This document shows positions 58,275 to 64,000 of a DNA stretch of 64,000 bases, piece by piece. Numbering within the stretch: the stretch's first letter is position 1; every line of letters begins with the position of its first letter. The DNA is from Cadophora sp. MPI-SDFR-AT-0126. Taxonomy: Eukaryota > Ascomycota > Leotiomycetes > Helotiales > Ploettnerulaceae. A program made the translations under genes and the position numbers. The stretch spans positions 2,356,001 through 2,420,000 of the forward strand of contig JAGMVK010000002.1 in NCBI GenBank assembly GCA_020747065.1, in the 5' to 3' direction. The notes beneath the pieces are model-generated. The model ran no database searches, was not told the origin of the DNA, and saw only the letters and a program-made list of their open reading frames with translations.

Positions 58275-58998
58275 GTGCATGACTATTGGCAAGGAGGGAT
58301 GTATGATTGGCACAAAACGATTCAATTGATTTTTCGTCATCTCAGATGAGTACATTCTCCACGTAATCAAACATCTTTCTGCTTTTCTCCTGGTTCTACC
58401 CCAACAGTTATCGAAAGACCTGGCACTTTTGAGAGACCAAAGTAAAGATCGAGAGGACCCTAGAGTAATTTGAATCTCCTCCGCAGAAAAAGGAGTGAAT
58501 TAGCATTCAAGCAGCTGCCGACGCGTCGGATTTAGTATTTATGGTCTTCAGGCACTGGCAATTGAATAATTCGACCTACAAGCTTGAAGGCAGTTTCGCC
58601 AATATCAAAGTACCTCAACTTATTATCTTCCACACCCAATTACCCTGCGTATCCAGCATACTCTTGAAACTCTTCAAGATCTCGATAGAAACATCGCTCT
58701 CCAGAACAGCTCATCTTTAATTCTTCGATGGCGATGCCTCGAACCCGGTATCGCCTTTGCTCTCGCAGTCACTTCAGCAGCTACCGAGCAGGCCCTACCC
58801 ATCCTCGTCTTCAATCCTCCAGGTCAATATGACGACCACGTATCAATGCTCACCTTTGAGTACAATGATGGGCGAATATCAGTGCTTGTGTGCAAGATTC
58901 GGGGATACAAAGTCGAATGATTGCGAGGCGAAATCCAGATTATATTAACATTGCGAGAACATCACCTTCATGTAAGTACACTTTCACCAATATAAGCC
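58275..58998. other. intergenic region with an ATG-less open frame
   Basis: A stop-to-stop frame at 58588-58920 (110 codons) reads protein-like (L-E-P-G-I-A-F-A-L-A-V-T-S-A, P-P-G-Q-Y-D-D-H-V-S-M-L-T-F-E-Y) but has no early start. It may be an exon, a remnant or chance. Otherwise I see nothing. Confidence 0.35.
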
Positions 58999-59712
58999 TT
59001 GGAATATGGAATTAAAAAAGCTAGTATATCTGAAAATCCAGAGATCACCAAAATTCCAGTTGGTCCTAGCGAAATTGAAATGATTTGTCACAAGGCTGCC
59101 TTGGGATTCTACACGGACTTCTTCGATGCTGCGTTCTATGGAGGCATGGCGGAGACAATCGAGGGTACGATCCGACTACCAGAGGAAAGCACAACAGGAA
59201 TAGCTACTTTTATCGGTTGGGTCTACTCGGGCCAGGTTCGTAATTCTATTTGTGCAGAAGAGCTGTGGATTGTGGGGGAGCGGCTTAGGAGCACGATGTT
59301 CTGCAACGAGACAATGCACTTCATGTTGGGGCTATACGGCTTGCACTACTCGGAAGGAGGACGGTGGCTTAGTGCTAGGAGCATGGACCTCATATACGGA
59401 AAGACAACTGAAAACTCTAAGCTTTTGTTGTTTGCTCGTCACACGCTCAAGGCTGGTGGTCCTCTTTGTCCTAGAGCTGTTGCAGACGACTCGCACCTCG
59501 AGGAGGGTAAGGCTCATGAGCAAGATCGGTATGACTTGATCCAGAGGGGCGGTGATCTGGATTTATCCCTTGCACTTGAGAAGTCCTTCTACGGAGATCT
59601 TCACGAAGACTCTGAGTATGACGAGGACGATGGTCCGGACTGTCTCGCCCCTTGGAAGCGGAGCAACCAGAAAAAGTACATGTTCCCGATCACCGAGCGA
59701 ACAGTCAAATAA
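58999..59712 (+). CDS. BTB/POZ-like protein, copy 2 (5' end unresolved)
   Basis: A frame of 238 codons with clear similarity to copy 1: K-I-P-V-G-P-S-E-I-E-M, G-F-Y-T-D-F-F-D-A-A-F-Y-G, R-L-P-E-E-S-T, F-I-G-W-V-Y-S-G-Q-V, then a helical part and an acidic tail (D-S-E-Y-D-E-D-D-G-P-D). The first codon in frame after a stop is TTG at 58999, so a true ATG must lie in an upstream exon joined by splicing (a GTAAGT donor is at 58974) or the gene is a truncated copy. The coordinates cover only the supported part. Divergence from copy 1 is high outside the BTB core, so the tandem duplication is old. Function unknown. Confidence 0.6.
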   Translation: MEYGIKKASISENPEITKIPVGPSEIEMICHKAALGFYTDFFDAAFYGGMAETIEGTIRLPEESTTGIATFIGWVYSGQVRNSICAEELWIVGERLRSTMFCNETMHFMLGLYGLHYSEGGRWLSARSMDLIYGKTTENSKLLLFARHTLKAGGPLCPRAVADDSHLEEGKAHEQDRYDLIQRGGDLDLSLALEKSFYGDLHEDSEYDEDDGPDCLAPWKRSNQKKYMFPITERTVK

Positions 59713-60021
59713 TATTTCATGGGAAAGAAGCTCTCGACGATTGAGATGGGAAGACGGAAATAAAGTATTGGGCATTTTCGGAGTATTTTTCTTGAGACTG
59801 GGGCTGACTGGGAAGGAGAATGTGCACTCTCTGCTGAATGTATGAAAGAGATCCTGGTTGGTTGGCTCTCCTTTTATTTACGATGACCATAAATATCGGT
59901 TCTCCTCCGGCAACACGTGCTCCCTATCACGACACGCGGTATTGAGGATTTCGTTCAGGGCAAGATGAGAGCTAGGTGAAGGTGAAAGGATACAGGAGAT
60001 AGTGGTTTGACTTTGGTGGTT

Positions 60022-60092
60022 GCGAAGCTGCAAGGATTTCGAAGGAATGGAGACAATTGCTGGAAAGACAATTGTTGGAGAGACAATGGCGA
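60022..60092. repeat. short 17-bp-type tandem repeat (GAGACAATTG)
   Basis: The phrase GAGACAATTGCTGGAAAGACAATTGTTGGAGAGACAATGG spans three variants of the 10-mer RAGACAATKG spaced 17 bases apart around 60048-60090. It was seen by eye. Confidence 0.5.
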
Positions 60093-60114
60093 GCCATCAT
60101 GACGAGATGGTACT

Positions 60115-60500
60115 GAGAGGACATCACGAAAAGTGATGTGCAGATCACACAGATCGTGCACTAAATAATAGCTCATTTTTCCACCAACAGCCAGGCTAAT
60201 CACACGGCATCTCCCCTTCTTTGACCCTAACAACCGTGGATATCAACTCGGCGTAGAGAGGATATCACTAGAAGTGATGAACAGAACATGAACCAAATGA
60301 TAGCTCCTTTTTCTACTAACGGCCAGGATAGTCGCCTGGCATCTCCCCTTCAGTGCCACAATTCCCGCAGATAACAATTCGGCATTGAGAAGGCATCACT
60401 AGAGGTAATGCACATAACATACATTAAATAATAGCTCATCCGTTTACAACCTACTAAGCTCATCACACGGTAACTCACTCCCTGAATCAAGCCCCGTGTA
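60115..60500. repeat. three degenerate tandem repeats of about 130-140 bp
   Basis: Units start near 60115, 60255 and 60386. Each opens GAGAGG-type then a small palindrome (CATCAC..GTGATG or a variant), followed by AAATAATAGCTCATT-type, a CCA(C/T)CAACxxCCAGG-type stretch and GGCATCTCCCCTT-type. Unit 3 is the most diverged and ends near 60500. Each hairpin is 6 bp over a 4-5 base loop. Confidence 0.7.
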
Positions 60501-60720
60501 ATCTCCAAACGTGATCAAGGCCTCGTTCCCGTCCCTTACAATCAGTCGATACCAAGAGTACAGTACAGTCTACCACAAGAGAAATATATAGTATGACATG
60601 GACATCAATCCATACCTCCTTCTTCTACAAGTCACTAAACGTATTGTCTAATATCTCACTGCTTGAAGGAACTCCCGTGCAATCTCCATTGAAATCAAGG
60701 TCTCAATCTCGTCCCTCGCC
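60486..60720. repeat. degenerate direct repeat pair, about 60 bp
   Basis: The phrase CCGTGTAATCTCCA..ATCAAGG..CTCG near 60496-60540 reappears as CCGTGCAATCTCCA..ATCAAGG..CTCG near 60676-60715. It was found by eye with several mismatches. Confidence 0.5.
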
Positions 60721-61216
60721 ATCTTTTGCCACTTTTATCGCGACATAGTGAAGGGGTCGCATCAGACGCAATTAGTGATATGGACTGAGAAAAGAGAAAT
60801 TATTTATATCAGTACGGCGACTTCGAAAGCAGTCTTGTTATGCTGCTATAGAGAAAATACTCCTTTAAGGAGAGGAAGAAATGACGCTAGAAGTGGCTTA
60901 CAGCGGTCCATGGATGGCAATTCGCTAGAAGCTATTACTGAGGATGTGGAGCGATATACTTGAGGGGTGTTCTTTCCTTTCAGGGTCTTGCCGTATTTCC
61001 TGCGTGCCTGGTCGGTTTGCACAGGACCTCATTAGAGCCTAGTGGTAAGATCTGTTAAGCGAATATAAACAAGCCAAAATGAAAGAGGTCGAGCAGCAAG
61101 TTACTGATGATCAAGTTGTAACAAAGAAAACTCAGGCAGTGAAACAATTAAACTTTTCATTCTCGAATTATGAGGAAACCTAAGAATCGAATACACGAAA
61201 TCAGTAACGAGAATAT

Positions 61217-63033
61217 CTACTTATTCCTCTCCTCCCCCTCCAAAACCTTCCCCTCCATCTCTTCAAACGTCCCTAACACATCCCCATACCTCCCCCACAC
61301 ATCCTCCCTATACCCGATATCAACCCTCTCAACAGCCTCGCTTTCCCTCCACCTCTCCCCAATCAACTCCTCAAAGCTCTCCCCATCCTTCCTCTCCATC
61401 GCCCAAACGGCCTTATACGCACCGCCCAACGCACACGCATTCCCACCAACATCCAACTTCCATACTCCCTCCGCACCACCGAGCACATCACCGATGATGC
61501 GCGCGATGGCGGGATTGAGCGAGCCGCCTCCAACGAGATAGATGCGGCCTGGTTGGGGAGGGAGGCCGGCGGAGGGACTGTGGACTAGTTTCTGGGAGCG
61601 GAGACGGAGAGAGAGGATTTGGGATTCGACGATGGCGCGGACGTCGGCTTCGTGGCCCCAGTCAGGAGTCTCTTGGAGGTCGGAGCCCGAGCTGGAGCAC
61701 GTGTAGCGCCATGTGCCGGCCCGAACATTTGGTACGATCTCTGGGAGTGGGAAGTAGAGGCCTAGTTTTGCCTTTTCGGAGGGGGAGGATTGCCCGAGTG
61801 GTGGGGTCTCGAGAGCGAGCTTGTTGAATGTGGACCAGCTGTCGGTGGTGGAGGATTTGGGTAGTGCGTCGCGGATCTTCTCGCGAGCTAGGCCGCCGTT
61901 CTTGTAGCAGAGCATGAACATGTAGAGGCCTGCTGTGGTGGGGTGGTTGAAGAAGTGGTAGGCTGGATCGGGTACGTATTTTGGAGTGGACATGAGGAAG
62001 GTGGTGGATGTGCCGAGGGAGACGATGGCGTCGAGGGGGCGGAGGGGGAGTGCGAGGATGGTGGATGGATTGTCGCCTGTGAAGGGGGCAATGCCGCAGT
62101 CGGAGGGGAAGTTGTATCGTTGAACGAAGTAGGAAGAGATGGAGCCCATGCTGCCGCCTCCATCTTCGCGAACAGATCCTAGCTTTTGCTTGAGTGAGTC
62201 GAGACCGTCTTCTCCGGCGGCCAGTTTGAGGAGTGGTTCGCTCCAGGCTCCGGCTTTGATGTCCCAAAGGTTCATCCCGCACACATCACTGATGTCGAAA
62301 GGGGCGATTTTACCCAGAAAGACTGAAGCGAGGAATGAGGAGACGAGAGTGATGCGTGATGTAGAGCGGTATACTTCTGGGTGGTTCTTATGCATACGCA
62401 TGATTTGAGGGCCAGTAAACCGCTTAAATTTGTTAGCTATCATCAACTTGACTTGAGAGAAAGAACTCTTACATGATGTGCCTTACTTCCTGTGACCTCC
62501 GCAAGCTTTTCAGCAGATCCAAGTTCAGCATCAAACAGATCACATTCCTTCTGCGTACTCCCGTCCTGCCAATTCGGACTGAACGGATGAGCGAACGCCG
62601 TCTTAGACAGTTGATCAACCAAAGTCCCCTTCGGATCCAGCGTACCCAGCAACTCCTCACCACTCTTACTCCAGTACACACTCCCATGCTGTTGACCCGC
62701 ACCAGAGATTCCTTTGATCCGCTGGAACGGCGTCCCTTTCTCCTTCAACCGCTGCAACACCAAATCCACGGCTTCCAGCCACATGGCCACGGGAGCATAG
62801 ACTTCTCGCTCAGCTTCATTGACGTGCACGCCTTTCTTGATGCTATATTTCGAGAGATCGGCGTCGAAGTCCGTTTTGGCTTCATAAAGGACTTTCAATT
62901 CCGATGTTATGACAATTGCTGGAGAGTGTTAGTGAGGTGTTCAACTGGCTGAAGGGGCTCACATGACCCCACCTTTTAGTTGTTGCGTCGAGAGGTCGAA
63001 ACCCAGATATAATGGGCCTTCTTGAGAAGTCAT
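61217..63033 (-). CDS. D-xylulose kinase (FGGY family), 3 exons
   Basis: Phosphorylates D-xylulose to D-xylulose-5-phosphate, feeding xylose into the pentose phosphate pathway; xkiA in Aspergillus, XKS1 in yeast. Exons 63033-62973, 62918-62473 and 62422-61217 join to 1713 nt, 570 residues. The start [23 protein letters not shown] has the FGGY phosphate-1 loop. Other motifs: [41 protein letters not shown] and [18 protein letters not shown]. The third exon opens R-F-T-G-P-Q-I. Introns are canonical, and the second has a GCTAAC branch site. Key residues look intact, length is normal. No other xylose gene is nearby, so it is probably a stand-alone locus. Confidence 0.94.
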
Positions 63034-63492
63034 GGTGAGAATTAAAAGGGATGTACTGCTTCTACAAGAATGCCTGTTTGATTTCTGTCAATTCAATTGA
63101 AATTCCTGTACAAATAGAATGTTTGTTGATCCGGTGAGAGGAAAGATTTCTTGGTGGGGTGAAGCTGGAGAGGAGATCCACGACATGGGTTGACATTAGG
63201 CTAAATTACTGACTGTGGCTGCTGTGGCGTTCACTTGAGCATAAACATGCGCGCCAATGAGCGAGGAGACAGCAAAGAGGACAAGAGAGAGCACAAGCAG
63301 TTACTGGGAAATGAACGAAATCTATACAGTAGTATCCTGATATACAGTGTCTGACTAATGCAGGTCCGATAAACGCCATCTTGCTGTGCAAGTCTTCCAA
63401 GAGTCCCCAAATTCTCTCCCATTCCAAAGTGTAAACGCCTTCAAGAACCATACCAACTCCATGAAATGTTTTTCTCATTTGTACAAGCGGAT
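63034..63492. promoter_or_regulatory. xylulokinase upstream region and 3' end of the cation transporter
   Basis: About 460 bases between two minus-strand genes, holding the xylulokinase promoter near 63034-63200 and the 3' region of the transporter gene. No motif is singled out. Confidence 0.4.
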
Positions 63493-64000
63493 CTATTGCA
63501 TTTTCTTGCCATTGCCATTTGTATGTGAGTGGTCATGGTCGTGGTCGTGGTCGTGCTCTTCGGGCTCTGGACTCTCTCGCGGGCTAACATCCCCACTTAT
63601 GAACTCGTCGAACAAAGTTGATGAAGCATCATCCTTTGGCACAAATCGGATCTTAACACGGCGGACGCCTCGTACTTTCGATCCAACCACTTCTCTAACA
63701 CTTTCTTCGACTTCTCTAACATCTTCAACCGTCCAGGATTTAGGCACTGCAAGTTGCAGGTCAACCAGGTAGTTTTGTCCGGATTTGACACCTTCAACTT
63801 CCCTGAGTTCGACTTGTGTTCCGTCTCTAATCGTCTCGAAGCTCTTCGCAGTTGCCTTTCTTACAGACGCCTTGACTTCATCGTCAATGCCCTTATCTGC
63901 CAATTCGTAGAGTGCCGAGACAGTATTTCCCCACCCAGCTTTGATGACCAGTAACGAAATCAAGAAACCTCCGACCGGATCCAGCCATGCTGCCTCATGT
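63493..64000 (-). CDS. cation diffusion facilitator transporter, 3' part only
   Basis: The last 168 residues or so of a CDF metal transporter; the gene continues beyond the window edge. It opens in the frame E-A-A-W-L-D-P-V-G-G-F-L-I-S-L-L-V-I-K-A-G-W, the end of the transmembrane domain with the typical A-x-x-D-P-x-G-G motif. The cytoplasmic ferredoxin-like domain follows, with L-R-E-V-E-G-V-K-S-G-Q-N-Y-L-V-D-L-Q-L-A-V-P-K and R-G-V-R-R-V-K-I-R-F-V-P-K. It ends with an acidic and His-rich tail of H-D pairs (H-D-H-D-H-D-H-D-H-S-H), plausible for metal binding. It resembles the mitochondrial-type CDF (Mmt1/2) more than vacuolar zinc carriers, but the N-terminus needed to decide is missing. Confidence 0.8.
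   Translation of the reverse strand, partial: HEAAWLDPVGGFLISLLVIKAGWGNTVSALYELADKGIDDEVKASVRKATAKSFETIRDGTQVELREVEGVKSGQNYLVDLQLAVPKSWTVEDVREVEESVREVVGSKVRGVRRVKIRFVPKDDASSTLFDEFISGDVSPRESPEPEEHDHDHDHDHSHTNGNGKKMQ

Larger units (their letters stand above)
59713..61216. other. 1.5-kb region of degenerate repeats without genes
   Basis: No convincing gene. The middle (60.1-60.7 kb) is filled with old tandem duplications described separately. A frame at 60748-60963 has no recognisable feature. Confidence 0.55.

Noticed and set aside
60115..60500. CRISPR-like array of repeats
   Set aside because: The units are 130-140 bp, diverged and tandem without unique spacers, and the organism is a fungus, so it is an ordinary tandem duplication.
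61020..61070. tRNA-like string GCCTAGTGGTAAGATCTG
   Set aside because: It recalls a D-arm, but no matching acceptor, anticodon and T arms could be found around it.

Overview
The window looks like nuclear DNA of a filamentous ascomycete (Pezizomycotina; the gene set would suit a leotiomycete, but that is an inference). Genes are interrupted by short introns, mostly about 45-75 nt, with GTRNGY donors and YAG acceptors. One 16.7 kb block is extremely AT-rich and almost free of CpA/TpG, the signature of repeat-induced point mutation (RIP). RIP occurs only in fungi.

Layout. 0-9.7 kb: a small hydrophilic protein, trimethyllysine dioxygenase (carnitine synthesis), vacuolar carboxypeptidase Y, the ribosome-maturation factor Sdo1/SBDS, ribosomal protein S18, and a repeat-bearing frame broken by one stop. 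9.9-15.8 kb: an MFS transporter, spermidine synthase and a SET/MYND protein, with a long gap between the last two. 15.9-32.6 kb: nested, RIP-mutated retroelements. The inner one is an 11.9 kb Ty3/Gypsy-type element on the minus strand with two 271-bp LTRs, sitting in an older AT-saturated repeat. 32.65-41.7 kb: an HMG-box-like gene ending in the AT-rich block, ribosomal protein L17, an F-box protein and a Cys-rich coiled-coil protein. 41.7-46.7 kb: 5 kb with no convincing gene. 46.7-56.5 kb: an uncharacterised basic protein, a tentative small gene, a Myb/SANT-like protein, an NCBP3-like cap-binding protein and a coiled-coil protein. 57.4-64 kb: two tandem BTB-like genes, degenerate tandem repeats, D-xylulokinase and the 3' part of a cation diffusion facilitator that runs off the window.

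Most genes are independent housekeeping loci and I see no biosynthetic cluster. The loosest functional grouping is ribosome biogenesis (Sdo1, S18, L17), whose promoters share a GCGAG/TAGCG-type element about 90-100 bp before the ATG. Exon structures below were assembled by hand; wherever stated, the phases were checked to give an open product.

The most informative observations are: (1) the two LTRs differ by about 23 positions, all transitions, and the reverse-transcriptase catalytic pair reads N-N instead of D-D; (2) a short island that escaped RIP sits at the element edge, bounded by a candidate 5-bp duplication; (3) an ARRVG-coding 18-bp repeat family occurs at three loci; (4) several very short exons, including an ATG-only first exon in the L17 gene.
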